Positions 10,055-18,874 of a stretch of 64,000 nucleotides of DNA are shown piece by piece (the stretch's first letter is position 1; the number at the start of each line of letters is the position of its first letter). The position numbers were made by a program, and so were the translations under genes. Source of the DNA: Albimonas pacifica. Its GTDB lineage: Bacteria > Pseudomonadota > Alphaproteobacteria > Rhodobacterales > Rhodobacteraceae. Where the stretch lies: assembly GCF_900113695.1 (NCBI RefSeq), contig NZ_FOQH01000003.1, forward strand, positions 124,001 to 188,000. The letters are read 5' to 3'. Below the pieces are notes generated by a model that worked only from the letters and a program-made list of their open reading frames with translations, made no database searches and was not told the origin of the DNA.

Positions 10055-11836
10055 TCACTCTCCGGCCGGGGTCACGACCTGGGGGTAGTTGCGCACATGC
10101 TGGCGCAGCACCTCGTCCTTGGGCCCGAAGGCCTTCCGCACCCCGTCCTCCATCATCAGGATCAGGTCGCAATGCTGGATGGCGGCGGGGCGGTGGGCCA
10201 TGATGATCACCGCGCGGCCCCGCGCCTTGATGTCCTGGATCGCGTGGTTGAGCGCGTCCGACCCGGACGCGTCGAGGTTCGAGTTCGGCTCGTCCAGCAC
10301 CACCACCGCCGGGTCGCCGTAAAGCGCGCGCGCGAGCCCGATGCGCTGGCGCTGCCCGCCCGAGAGCTTCCCGCCCCCGGCCGCCACCTGGTAGTCGTAG
10401 CCGCCCGGCAGGCCGAGGATCATCTCATGGGCGCCGGCGCGCTTGGCGGCCTCGACCACCATCGCGGAGTCCGGCTTGCCGGTCAGGCGGGCGATGTTCT
10501 CGGCCACCGAGCCGTCGAAGAGCGCGATCTCCTGGGGCAGATAGCCGATGTGGCGGCCCAGGTCCTCGTCGCCGTATTGCTCCAGCGCCGCGCCGTCGAG
10601 GCGCACGTTGCCCGCGGCCGGCTTCCAGATCCCGGTGATCGCCTTGGCCAGCGTCGACTTGCCCGACGCCGACGGCCCGATCACGCCCATCGCCTGCCCC
10701 GGCTCCATCCGGAAGGAGACCATGCGGATCGCGGCCGTCTGCTCGCCCGGGGCGACGACGGTGACCTGCTGCGCCTCGAGGATCGAGCGGGGGGCGGGGA
10801 GCCTGGTGCGCTCCTCCGGCGCCGGGGTCTTCTCGAGCAGTTCGCTCAGCGACTTCCAGCCCTGCATGGCGCGCTGCACCAGCGCCCACTGGCCGATGGC
10901 CTGCTCGATGGGCGCCAGCGCGCGGCCCATCAGGATCGAGCCCGCGATCATCGAGCCGGGGCTCAGCTCCCCCTGGATCGCGAGCCAGGCGCCGGCGCCC
11001 AGCATCAGCGACTGCAGGAAGAAGCGAAGGGTCTTGGAGGCGGTCGAGAAGCCGCCGGTGCGGTCGGAGGCCTGGATCGTCGTCTCGAGGCTGCGCCCGC
11101 GAAGCAGCTGCCAGCGCTCGAGCACCGAGCGGCGCATCCCCAGGCCCTGCACCGTCTCCCCCTGGGAGCGCACGGCCTCGGTGAACCCTTCCGACTGGGC
11201 GGAGGCGACGTTGGCGTCGAGCTGGAGCTTCTTGGAGAACACCTGGTTGAGCCAGGTCAGGCAGACCAGCAGCAGGCCGCCGGCGATGGCGATGCAGCCC
11301 AGGATCCAGTGGAAGGTGAAGATCGCGGCCAGGAACACCGGCGTCCACGGCATGTCGAAGACCGCGAAGGGCGCGGGGCCGGACATCAGCCGCTGGATCG
11401 ACTCGAGGTCGCGCAGGCCGGTGGCGGGGCGGGCGCGTTCGACGGGGGAGACGGCGCGGCGCAGGATCGCCTCGAACACGCGGCTGTCGAGCCGGGCCTG
11501 GAAGCGCGCGCCGGCGCGCGCCAGCACCCGGCCGCGGGCGTAGTCGAGCACGCCCATCATCAGGAACAGGAAGGCCATGATGACCGTCAGCGCCAGCAGC
11601 GTCGCCTCGGACCGCGAGCTGAGCACCCGGTCGTAGACCTGCAGCATGAAGATCGGCCCGGTCAGCATCAGCAGGTTCACGAAGAAGCTGAACACCGCCA
11701 CGGACACGAACAGGGACCGGCCCTCGCGCAGGACCGAGCGCAGTTCGTCCCGTCCACTCTCCGTCTTGCCTCGCAACCTGAACCCCCGGATCCCGGATCC
11801 TGCCGAGCTTATGCGCCCGCAGCGGTTAAGTTCCAA
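10055..11836 (-). CDS. type I secretion system permease/ATPase
   Basis: Inner-membrane ABC exporter of the PrtD/RsaD/PrsD type. 593 aa: a membrane domain of about six segments from residue 40 to 320 without an N-terminal C39 peptidase domain, then the nucleotide-binding domain with Walker A GPSASGKST (about 387), signature LSGGQRQR, Walker B VVVLDEPNSNLDA and the H-loop MAHRP. The first start is TTG; a second TTG about 22 codons in is also possible, since family homology begins near ELRSVLREGRS. It heads the unit with hlyD. The substrate, usually an RTX-repeat protein, is not encoded in the window. Confidence 0.92.
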   Translation of the reverse strand: MELNRCGRISSAGSGIRGFRLRGKTESGRDELRSVLREGRSLFVSVAVFSFFVNLLMLTGPIFMLQVYDRVLSSRSEATLLALTVIMAFLFLMMGVLDYARGRVLARAGARFQARLDSRVFEAILRRAVSPVERARPATGLRDLESIQRLMSGPAPFAVFDMPWTPVFLAAIFTFHWILGCIAIAGGLLLVCLTWLNQVFSKKLQLDANVASAQSEGFTEAVRSQGETVQGLGMRRSVLERWQLLRGRSLETTIQASDRTGGFSTASKTLRFFLQSLMLGAGAWLAIQGELSPGSMIAGSILMGRALAPIEQAIGQWALVQRAMQGWKSLSELLEKTPAPEERTRLPAPRSILEAQQVTVVAPGEQTAAIRMVSFRMEPGQAMGVIGPSASGKSTLAKAITGIWKPAAGNVRLDGAALEQYGDEDLGRHIGYLPQEIALFDGSVAENIARLTGKPDSAMVVEAAKRAGAHEMILGLPGGYDYQVAAGGGKLSGGQRQRIGLARALYGDPAVVVLDEPNSNLDASGSDALNHAIQDIKARGRAVIIMAHRPAAIQHCDLILMMEDGVRKAFGPKDEVLRQHVRNYPQVVTPAGE

Positions 11837-12099
11837 TCATCGAGCCGCAGGTTCATCCGCGACGGACCCGTCTCTTACGCCCCGCATCCCCATGGCGCCA
11901 GCGGACAGATACGCCCGCCCCTGGCGAATTGAAGCCTTTTTTCCGTGGCGTGGAAGGTTCTTGTCGCGCAGGAGCCACAAGCCGGCCCCGCCTGAAAGCG
12001 GCGCTTGACGAAAACGGCGCCGCGATTGCGCCCCGCCGCTCGCTGCACTAATCCCGTAGGCGCCGTGACGCGCCGCATCATTAAGAATCGAGAGACGTC

Positions 12100-12891
12100 T
12101 TGACCGAATCCCCCTCCAGGGCCTCCGCGTCCGTTTCCGCCTCCGGCCGCGCGTCGCGCCGCGGCCCGTTCCGCTCGATCCTGATGCTGGCCGCCGCCGT
12201 GGCGCTGGCGGGCTGCGCCTCGGGCGAACCGGTGGAGCCGGGCGGGATCGCCGATCCCTACGAATCGACGAACCGCGACATCCACGAATTCAACAAGGGC
12301 CTCGACACCATCCTGCTGCGCCCGGCGAGCCGTCTCTACGACATCGCCATGCCGGGGCTGGGCGACCTGCTGCTGACCAACGCGGTCAACTTCCTGCGCA
12401 TGCCGATGAACTTCATCAACCACGCCGCGCAGGGAGAGTTCGAGCAGGCCGGCGCCGACGTGCTGCGCACCGGCATCAACCTGGTGATGGGCCTCGGCGT
12501 GCTCGACCCCGCCACCGAGTTCGGCCTCCCGCAGGTGGAGACCGACATCGGCGAGACGCTCTACGTCTGGGGCGTGGGCGAGGGCCCGTATGTCGAGATC
12601 CCGGTGTTCGGCCCGGCCTCGGCCCGCGACGGCTTCGGCCGGGTGGCCGAGATCGTGCTCGATCCGTTCGGCTTCTTCACCGGCTACGAGGGGCTGCAGC
12701 TCGGCCGCCGGGCGCTGGCGGTGGGCAACCTCGCCCGGATCCGGGCCGAGAACACCAACGTGATCGACCAGACGCTCTATGAGAGCGAAGACTCTTACGT
12801 CACCACGCGGGCGGGCTATATCCAGTACCGCCGCCGCCAGCTGGCGGGCGGGGCGACGGAAGAGTCGCTGACCGACGTGTTCGCCGACTGA
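12100..12891 (+). CDS. mlaA: MlaA/VacJ family lipoprotein
   Basis: Outer-membrane lipoprotein of the Mla system, which removes mislocalised phospholipid from the outer leaflet. 263 aa: signal peptide with lipobox LAGC (Cys39), then the family core DPYESTNRDIHEFNKGLDTILLRPASRLY, VNFLRMPMNFINHAAQG, TEFGLPQVETDIGETLYVWGVGEGPYVEIPVFGPASARDGFG and YSESED-like end (YESEDSYV). Starts with TTG after GAGAGACG. The n-region of the signal is long and Ser/Arg-rich. mlaC follows 84 nt downstream; the mlaFED genes are not in the window. Confidence 0.93.
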   Translation: MTESPSRASASVSASGRASRRGPFRSILMLAAAVALAGCASGEPVEPGGIADPYESTNRDIHEFNKGLDTILLRPASRLYDIAMPGLGDLLLTNAVNFLRMPMNFINHAAQGEFEQAGADVLRTGINLVMGLGVLDPATEFGLPQVETDIGETLYVWGVGEGPYVEIPVFGPASARDGFGRVAEIVLDPFGFFTGYEGLQLGRRALAVGNLARIRAENTNVIDQTLYESEDSYVTTRAGYIQYRRRQLAGGATEESLTDVFAD

Positions 12892-12975
12892 GGCGGCACG
12901 GACCGAAACGCCCACGCGCCCGTCGAGCCCTTGGGGGAGGGGACGGGCGCGCCCAACCGCAAACGGGGTGATGCG

Positions 12976-13602
12976 ATGACCATGAACCGACGCGACCTTC
13001 TGAAATTCTCGCTGGCCGGCGCGCTGAGCGCCGCGGTCGGCCTGTCCCTGCCCTCCGCCGCCCGGGCGGTCGAGGTCTCCGCCGCCCGCTCCTTCGTCGA
13101 GAAGGTGGTGGGCGAGGTGACCCAGCTCCTGAACTCGGGCAAGAGCGCCGAGGCCCAGCGGCTGGAGTTCTCCGAGATCTTCCGGCGCAACGCCGCGGTG
13201 CCCGAGATCACCCGCTTCGTGATGGGCCAGGCCTGGCGCGACATGAACGACTCCCAGAAGACCAAGGCCCAGGACGCGCTGGTCAGCTATGTCGGCCGGG
13301 TCTACGCGGGCCTGCTCAACGACTACCAGGGCCAGACCCTCGAGGTGGTCGGCGCCCAGGACTTCGGCGCCAAGGGCGTGCTGGTGACCTCGGTCGCCAA
13401 GGGCGCCAGCGTCGAGGACTCGAAGGTCGAGTGGCAGGTCTCCGACCGCGGCGGCCCGGTGCAGGTGGTCGACGTGGTGGCCGAGGGCGTCTCGCTGCTC
13501 CAGACCCAGCGCCAGGAGTTCGGGGCGATGATCGACAAGCGCAACGGCGACGTGGACCGCTTCCTCGACGACCTCGCCGCCGGGAAGATCGCCGAGGGCT
13601 GA
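12976..13602 (+). CDS. mlaC: MlaC/Ttg2D family phospholipid-binding protein
   Basis: Periplasmic carrier that moves phospholipid between MlaA and the inner-membrane MlaFEDB complex. 208 aa: an export signal, then ARSFVEKVVGEVTQLLNSGK, FSEIFRRNAAVPEITRFVMGQAWR and VEWQVSDRGGPVQVVDVVAEGVSLLQTQRQEFGAMI, the MlaC fold. The signal peptide begins MNRRDLLKFSLAGAL, a close match to the twin-arginine motif, so Tat export is likely. ATG 12976 has GGGGTG upstream; ATG 12982 is also possible. Directly behind mlaA; a terminator follows at 13643-13668. Confidence 0.9.
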   Translation: MTMNRRDLLKFSLAGALSAAVGLSLPSAARAVEVSAARSFVEKVVGEVTQLLNSGKSAEAQRLEFSEIFRRNAAVPEITRFVMGQAWRDMNDSQKTKAQDALVSYVGRVYAGLLNDYQGQTLEVVGAQDFGAKGVLVTSVAKGASVEDSKVEWQVSDRGGPVQVVDVVAEGVSLLQTQRQEFGAMIDKRNGDVDRFLDDLAAGKIAEG

Positions 13603-13642
13603 GGCCTCCGGTCCCGACCCCCTCGATCCCGATCCATCGCAG

Positions 13643-13668
13643 CGGCGCGCCGGTCCCCCGGCGCGCCG
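13643..13668. terminator. bidirectional terminator between mlaC and esterase
   Basis: A perfect 11-bp stem (13643-13653 with 13658-13668), loop TCCC, between two convergent genes; a short TT follows on the plus strand. Confidence 0.65.
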
Positions 13669-13676
13669 TTCGCGTT

Positions 13677-14648
13677 TCAGCTCAGCTTCGGCCGCTCCCC
13701 CGCGCCCAGCGCGCGCAGGCTCTCCACGATCCGGTCGAAGGCGAGGCCGGCCTGGCGCGAGGCGTGGCGGGCGCGCAGAAAGCCATGGGTCAGCCCCGGT
13801 TCCTCGACCGAGAAGGCCCGCCCTCCCACGGCCAGGATCCGGTCGCGATAGGCCTTGCCGTCGTCGGCCAGCGGATCGCATTGCGCGTTGATGCACACCG
13901 TCATCGGCAGGCCGGAGACATCCGGGTCCCGCAGCGGCCAGGCCCGCGGGTCGTCGTCGGGCACGAGGCTCATGTCCCGCTGGGAGGCGTAGAAGGCCCG
14001 GTCGGCGCGCGACAGCAGCGGCGCGTCGGCGTGCAGGACGAAGCTGCCCCGCGTCGGGTCCCCGCCCAGCGAGGGATAGATCAGCACCTGCCCGACCGGC
14101 GCCCCCTCCCGCCCGCGAGAGGCATGGACGACGGCGGCCGCGAGCGTGCCGCCCGCGCTGTCGCCCGAGATCACGAGGGGCCGCCCGCCGGCCGCGGCCA
14201 CCGCCCATTCCCAGGCGGCGAAGGCGTCGTCGAAGAAGGCGGGGTGCTGGAACTCGGGCGCCATGCGGTAGTCGACCGAGACCGTCTCGTAGCCCGTGCG
14301 GTGGGCCATCTCGGCGCAGATGTCGTCATGGCTGTCGAGCCCGCCGACCACGAAGCCCCCGCCGTGCAGGTAGAGGATGAAGGCCGACCCGGGCCCCGAG
14401 GCCGGCACGTAGCGGCGCAGCGGGATCGGGCCGCGCGGACCCTCGCAGCTCAGGTCCTCGACCTGAACGCCCTCGGGGCGGCCGTTGTGCCAGTAGCGGC
14501 AGTTGGCGTCGTAGGCGGCGCGGCGGGAGGCGGCGGTCGGCTCCCCCTCCACGCGCGAATTGCGCCGGCTGGTCTCGACGAAGGCGCGGGTGTCGGCCTC
14601 CAGGATCCAGTCGTAGTCGGGGGTCGCGAGGGGCGCGGGTCCGTCCAT
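13677..14648 (-). CDS. alpha/beta hydrolase (HSL/esterase family IV)
   Basis: 323-aa cytoplasmic carboxylesterase of the hormone-sensitive-lipase family. Oxyanion-hole HGGGF at about residues 95-99, nucleophile elbow GDSAG (Ser about 164), catalytic Asp in CDPLADDG and His in LTHGF. The substrate cannot be read from sequence. The start is the ATG with GGAGGAG upstream; an ATG five codons earlier is less well placed. Convergent with mlaC, divergent from the deacetylase gene (170-bp spacer). Confidence 0.88.
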   Translation of the reverse strand: MDGPAPLATPDYDWILEADTRAFVETSRRNSRVEGEPTAASRRAAYDANCRYWHNGRPEGVQVEDLSCEGPRGPIPLRRYVPASGPGSAFILYLHGGGFVVGGLDSHDDICAEMAHRTGYETVSVDYRMAPEFQHPAFFDDAFAAWEWAVAAAGGRPLVISGDSAGGTLAAAVVHASRGREGAPVGQVLIYPSLGGDPTRGSFVLHADAPLLSRADRAFYASQRDMSLVPDDDPRAWPLRDPDVSGLPMTVCINAQCDPLADDGKAYRDRILAVGGRAFSVEEPGLTHGFLRARHASRQAGLAFDRIVESLRALGAGERPKLS

Positions 14649-14818
14649 GGTCGTCTCCTCCATCTGCCGGCGATCCGGTCTGTTGCGCCCAGCATCCTCC
14701 CGACCGGCCGGTCAGGCAAGCATGGCCGGCGCCCCGCCCGCGACGCGAGGTTCCGCTTTCCGTCGCGCCCCTTGCGGGTCTAGGGTCCCCCCGCAAGACC
14801 CAGGAGGCCCGAGTCCCC

Positions 14819-15868
14819 ATGCAGTGCGTGTTCGACGCCCGCCAGACCGCCCACGATCCCCAGACCTTCCTCGTCGCAGGCCGCCTGCGCCCCAGCCCCG
14901 AGCAGCCCCGACGGGCCGAGGTGCTGCTGAACGGCGCGCGGGAGGCCGGGCTCGAGGTCGTCGCCCCCGCCGATTACGGGCGCGGCCCGCTGGCGGCGGT
15001 GCACACGTCCGAGTATCTCGCCTTCCTCGAGACCATCCACGCCCGCTGGTCGGCGCTGCCCGACGCCAACGCCGAGGTGGTCCCGAACATCCACCCCGAC
15101 CGGCGCGCGGCGTCCTACCCGACCTCGCCCGTGGGCCAGGCGGGCTGGCACCTGCAGGACACCGCCTGCCCCGTCGGGGCCTCGACCTGGCACGCGGCCT
15201 ACTGGTCGGCCCAGACCGCCCTGACCGGCGCCGAGCTGGTGCTGGAGGGCGAGCGCTCGGCCTACGCGCTGAGCCGCCCGCCGGGGCATCACGCGCTGGC
15301 GGATGCGGCGGGGGGGTTCTGCTTCCTCGCCAACGCCTCGATCGCGGCGCAGCGGCTGCGGGACGCGGGGCGGCGGGTGGCGATCCTCGACGTCGACGTG
15401 CACCATGGCAACGGCACCCAGGCGATCTTCTACGACCGGGGCGACGTGCTGACCGTCTCGATCCACTGCGATCCGTCCGTCTACTACCCGTTCTTCTGGG
15501 GCCACGCGCAGGAGCGCGGGATCGGCCAGGGGGAGGGCGCGAACTTCAACCTGCCGCTGGCCCGCGGCACCTCGGACGACGGCTTCCTCGAGGCGCTGGG
15601 CGCGGCGCTCGCCCGCATCCGCAGCTTCGGGACCGACGCGCTGGTGATCGCGCTGGGCCTCGACGCCTACGAGGGCGATCCGCTGGCGGGGCTGGGCGTG
15701 ACCACGCCCGGATTCGCGCGCATCGGCGAGGCCATCGGGCGCTTCGGCCTGCCGACCCTGCTGGTGCAGGAGGGCGGATACCTGTCGGAGGAGCTCGGCC
15801 AGAACCTGACCAGCTTCCTCGGCGGCTTCGCCAACGGCCAGGCCGAGGCGGGGCGGGTGCACGTCTGA
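14819..15868 (+). CDS. histone deacetylase family protein (acetylpolyamine amidohydrolase-like)
   Basis: 349 aa zinc hydrolase of the arginase/deacetylase fold. Seen: RPPGHHAL (His157, His158), DVDVHHGNGTQ with zinc ligands Asp193 and His195, a third ligand Asp in GLDAYEGDPL, and QEGGYLSEELG. Length, the MQCVFDARQTAHDP start and ligand spacing match acetylpolyamine amidohydrolases (AphA type), which release acetate from acetylated polyamines, better than acetoin-utilisation AcuC. The specific acyl substrate is inference. Followed by a universal stress protein gene 96 nt on. Confidence 0.9.
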   Translation: MQCVFDARQTAHDPQTFLVAGRLRPSPEQPRRAEVLLNGAREAGLEVVAPADYGRGPLAAVHTSEYLAFLETIHARWSALPDANAEVVPNIHPDRRAASYPTSPVGQAGWHLQDTACPVGASTWHAAYWSAQTALTGAELVLEGERSAYALSRPPGHHALADAAGGFCFLANASIAAQRLRDAGRRVAILDVDVHHGNGTQAIFYDRGDVLTVSIHCDPSVYYPFFWGHAQERGIGQGEGANFNLPLARGTSDDGFLEALGAALARIRSFGTDALVIALGLDAYEGDPLAGLGVTTPGFARIGEAIGRFGLPTLLVQEGGYLSEELGQNLTSFLGGFANGQAEAGRVHV

Positions 15869-15964
15869 GGCGCAGACGCCGCGCCGTCTTGATCCAGCGC
15901 AAGGCGGCGGGCGGTCGAACCGGCTAACAATTCGTCGAAACAACGATCCGGGGAGAAGGATCAG

Positions 15965-16807
15965 ATGTCCATCAAGACCATCACCGTTTTCGTCGACGGG
16001 GGCCCGGCCTCCGACGCGCGGCTGGCCGCGGCCTGCGAGATGGCGCTCAAGCATGACGCCCATGTGGTCGCCGTGGCTTTCGCGCGCCAGTTCGACATGG
16101 GCGTCTACGCCATGCCCGGCGCCGAAATGGCCATGGACCTCAGCGCCATCGACACCGCCCGCGCCGAGGCCAAGGAGCTTGCCAAGCACGCCGAGGCGAA
16201 GATGCAGGCGGCCGGCGTCTCGGCCGACGCGCGCTGGGCCTCGTCCATCGCCGCCGGCCTGGAGGAGACGGCGGCCCGCGCCGCGCGTCACTCCGACATC
16301 GCCGTGGTCGGCCCCGCCGGCGGCGACGGTCCGGCGGGCGAGGCCGCCGAGGCCGCCTTCGAGGGCGCGCTCTTCGGCTCCGGCCGCCCGGTGCTGATGC
16401 TGCCCGAGGGCTGGTCGAAGCCGATCGGCACGAAGATCATGCTGTGCTGGGACGGCAGCCATGTCGCCGCCCGCGCCCTGCAGGACGCGATGCCCTTCAT
16501 CAAGGCCGCCGGCGCCGTGACCATCGCCATCGTCGACCCCGAGCCCGGCGTCGACGGCACCGGCGAGGAGCCGGGCGCCGACATCGCCACCGTCATCGCC
16601 CGCCACGGCGTGAAGGTGGAGGTCAAGACCATGGCCCGCGCCGGCGCCTCGGTCGCCGAGCGCCTGATGGCGACCGCCGAGGAGATGGGCGCCGACCTGA
16701 TGGTGATGGGCGGCTACGGCCACTCGCGCCTGCGGGAGGCGATCTTCTCCGGCGTCAGCCGCTCGGTGCTGGAAGCGCCGACGGCGCCGGTCCTCGTCTC
16801 GCACTGA
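15965..16807 (+). CDS. universal stress protein, tandem UspA domains
   Basis: 280 aa with two UspA halves. The first (residues 1-140) starts TITVFVDGGPASDARL; the second (about 155-280) has IMLCWDGSH and ends with MGGYGHSRLREAIFSGVSRSVLEAPTAPVLVSH, containing the G-x2-G-x9-G(S/T)-type nucleotide-binding loop. The first half lacks that loop. ATG is preceded by GGGGAGAAGGA. Closed by a strong terminator at 16841-16869. Confidence 0.9.
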   Translation: MSIKTITVFVDGGPASDARLAAACEMALKHDAHVVAVAFARQFDMGVYAMPGAEMAMDLSAIDTARAEAKELAKHAEAKMQAAGVSADARWASSIAAGLEETAARAARHSDIAVVGPAGGDGPAGEAAEAAFEGALFGSGRPVLMLPEGWSKPIGTKIMLCWDGSHVAARALQDAMPFIKAAGAVTIAIVDPEPGVDGTGEEPGADIATVIARHGVKVEVKTMARAGASVAERLMATAEEMGADLMVMGGYGHSRLREAIFSGVSRSVLEAPTAPVLVSH

Positions 16808-16840
16808 GGCCCGCGACGGCCCTCCGGGGCCCCGGATCCG

Positions 16841-16869
16841 CGGCCCGCGCCCCCCGGCGCGGGCCGTTT
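16841..16869 (+). terminator. terminator after universal stress protein
   Basis: An 11-bp perfect GC stem (16841-16851 with 16856-16866), loop CCCC, followed by TTTCC. Confidence 0.75.
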
Positions 16870-17052
16870 CCGTCCGCGCGGTCGCCGGGGCGGGACGCGA
16901 CGGGCTTGCGGCGGGGCAGGGCGGTGCGGGCCGGCCGCGACAGGATGCGCCGCCGCAAAAGGGGGCGCCCTTCGTTCATCTGCTTGCGGGGTCGCCGGGC
17001 TGCGTGCCTAATGCCTCCGCTGTCGGCAGAACCACCGCGAAAGGGGCCCCCG

Positions 17053-18063
17053 ATGATCCGATTCCGCACGCTCGCCTTCGTCGCCGCGACCCTCGTCGCC
17101 GCCGGCGCCGCCCAGGCGCAGACGAAGATCGCCTTCGCCAACGACTGGAAGTGGGAGGGCCCCGCGGCCCCGTTCCTGCTGGCGCTCGACAAGGGCTATT
17201 TCGAGGAGGCCGGCCTCGACGTCACCATGGACACCGGCAAGGGCTCGCTCGACGCGATCCCGCGCGTGGCGGCGGGCACCTACCAGATGGGCGCCGCCGA
17301 CATCAACACGCTGATCAAGTTCCGCGACCAGAACCCCGACCTGGACGTGAAGGCGATCTTCATGATCTACAACCAGCCGCCCTTCGCGGTGGTCGGCCGC
17401 AAGAGCCTCGGCATCGAGACCCCCAAGGACCTCGAGGGCAAGATTCTCGGCGCCCCGGCCCCCGACGGCGCCTACGCCCAGTGGAAGGCCTTCACCAAGG
17501 CCAACGGCATCGACGCCTCGAAGGTCACCATCGAGAACGTGGGCTTCCCGGTGCGCGAGCCGATGCTGGCGCAGGGCAAGGTCGACGCGATCACCGGCTT
17601 CAGCTTCTCGTCCTACATCAACCTCAAGGCCAACGGCGTGCCGGAGGACGACATCACCGTCCTGCTGATGACCGAGAACGGCCTCGACCTCTACGGCAAC
17701 GTGGTGCTTGTGAACCCCGCCTTCGCCGAGGAGAACCCCGAGGCGGTGAAGGCGTTCCTCGCCGCCCTGGTGAAGGGCTTCAAGGAGACCGTCGCCGACC
17801 CCGCCGCCGCGGTGAAATACGTGACCGCCCACAACGACGTGGCCCGCGAGGAGGTGGAGCTGGAGCGGCTCGAGATGGCCATCGCCGACAACATCCTCAC
17901 CGACGAGGTGAAGGCCAACGGCTTCGGCGCCGTGGACATGGAGCGTCTGACCAAATCCATGGACCAGATCGCCGACACCTACGACTTCCAGTCGCGCCCG
18001 ACGGCCGAGGCGATCTTCGACCCGTCCTTCCTGCCCCCCGCCGAGGAGCGGATGCCCGACTGA
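17053..18063 (+). CDS. ABC transporter substrate-binding protein, NMT1/THI5-like
   Basis: 336-aa periplasmic binding protein with a Sec signal peptide (MIRFRTLAFVAATLVAAGAA, cleavage at about AQAQ-T). SsuA/THI5-like fold: DWKWEGPAAPFLLALDKGYFEEAGLDV, MGAADINTLIKFRDQNPDL and LEGKILGAPAPDGAYAQWKAF. This family binds nitrate, sulfonates, taurine, pyrimidines or riboflavin; the ligand cannot be named here. ATG has AAGGGG upstream; an open frame running back to 16444 is not coding. First gene of a binding protein-ATPase-permease operon. Confidence 0.92.
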   Translation: MIRFRTLAFVAATLVAAGAAQAQTKIAFANDWKWEGPAAPFLLALDKGYFEEAGLDVTMDTGKGSLDAIPRVAAGTYQMGAADINTLIKFRDQNPDLDVKAIFMIYNQPPFAVVGRKSLGIETPKDLEGKILGAPAPDGAYAQWKAFTKANGIDASKVTIENVGFPVREPMLAQGKVDAITGFSFSSYINLKANGVPEDDITVLLMTENGLDLYGNVVLVNPAFAEENPEAVKAFLAALVKGFKETVADPAAAVKYVTAHNDVAREEVELERLEMAIADNILTDEVKANGFGAVDMERLTKSMDQIADTYDFQSRPTAEAIFDPSFLPPAEERMPD

Positions 18064-18085
18064 TCCGGCGCGCAGGACCCCGACG

Positions 18086-18874
18086 ATGAGCTTCGTCGAG
18101 ATCGCCGACGTCGCCCTGCGCTACGCCCCCCAGGGCGGGGCGGAGGGGACGCTCGCCGTGGACGGCCTCTCCCTCTCGGTGGAGAAGGGGGAGTTCGTCG
18201 CCGTCGTCGGGCCCTCGGGCTGCGGCAAGTCCACGTTGATGAAGCTCGCCACCGGGCTGAACTTCCCGACCCGCGGGTCGGTCTCGGTGGCGGGCAGGCC
18301 GGTGAAGGGGCCGGTGTCGATCGCCGGCATGGCCTTCCAGAACCCGGTGATGCTGCCCTGGCGGCTGACCCGCGACAACGTCCTGCTGCCGCTGGAGGTG
18401 GTGCAGCCGCACCGCCGCCAGATGCGCGCCCGCAAGGCGGAATACCAGGCCAAGGCCGACGCGCTGCTGGCTTCGGTGGGCCTCGAGGGCGCGGGCGAAA
18501 AATATCCCTGGCAGCTCTCGGGCGGCATGCAGCAGCGCGCCTCCCTCTGCCGCGCCCTGATCCACGAGCCCGAGCTGGTGATGCTCGACGAGCCCTTCGG
18601 CGCGCTCGACGCCTTCACCCGCGAGGAGCTGTGGTGCGTGATGCGCGACCTGCACGCGCAGAAGAACTTCACCACGATCCTCGTGACCCACGACCTGCGC
18701 GAGGCGGTGTTCCTCGCCGACCGGATCTTCGTCCTCTCGGCCCGCCCCGGCCGGGTGATCAAGGTCCGCGACGTGGACCTGCCGCGCCCCCGCCCGCTGG
18801 AGGTCACGTATGAAAAGCAGTTCACCGACATCGTGCACGAGTTGCGCGGCCTGATCGCGGAGGCCCGCCAGTGA
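18086..18874 (+). CDS. ABC transporter ATP-binding protein (SsuB/TauB-like)
   Basis: 262-aa ATPase of the importer encoded around it. Walker A GPSGCGKST (about residues 46-54), Q-loop FQNPVMLPWR, signature LSGGMQQR, Walker B LVMLDEPFGALDA and H-loop VTHDLREAVFLADRI. The C-terminus ends shortly after, without a regulatory domain. 22 nt behind the binding-protein gene; its stop overlaps the permease start by 4 nt. Confidence 0.94.
   Translation: MSFVEIADVALRYAPQGGAEGTLAVDGLSLSVEKGEFVAVVGPSGCGKSTLMKLATGLNFPTRGSVSVAGRPVKGPVSIAGMAFQNPVMLPWRLTRDNVLLPLEVVQPHRRQMRARKAEYQAKADALLASVGLEGAGEKYPWQLSGGMQQRASLCRALIHEPELVMLDEPFGALDAFTREELWCVMRDLHAQKNFTTILVTHDLREAVFLADRIFVLSARPGRVIKVRDVDLPRPRPLEVTYEKQFTDIVHELRGLIAEARQ

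Noticed and set aside
16444-17052. Extension of the ABC binding protein into the stress-protein gene
   Set aside because: Overlaps the usp gene and its terminator; a signal peptide starts at 17053 with a good ribosome-binding site.
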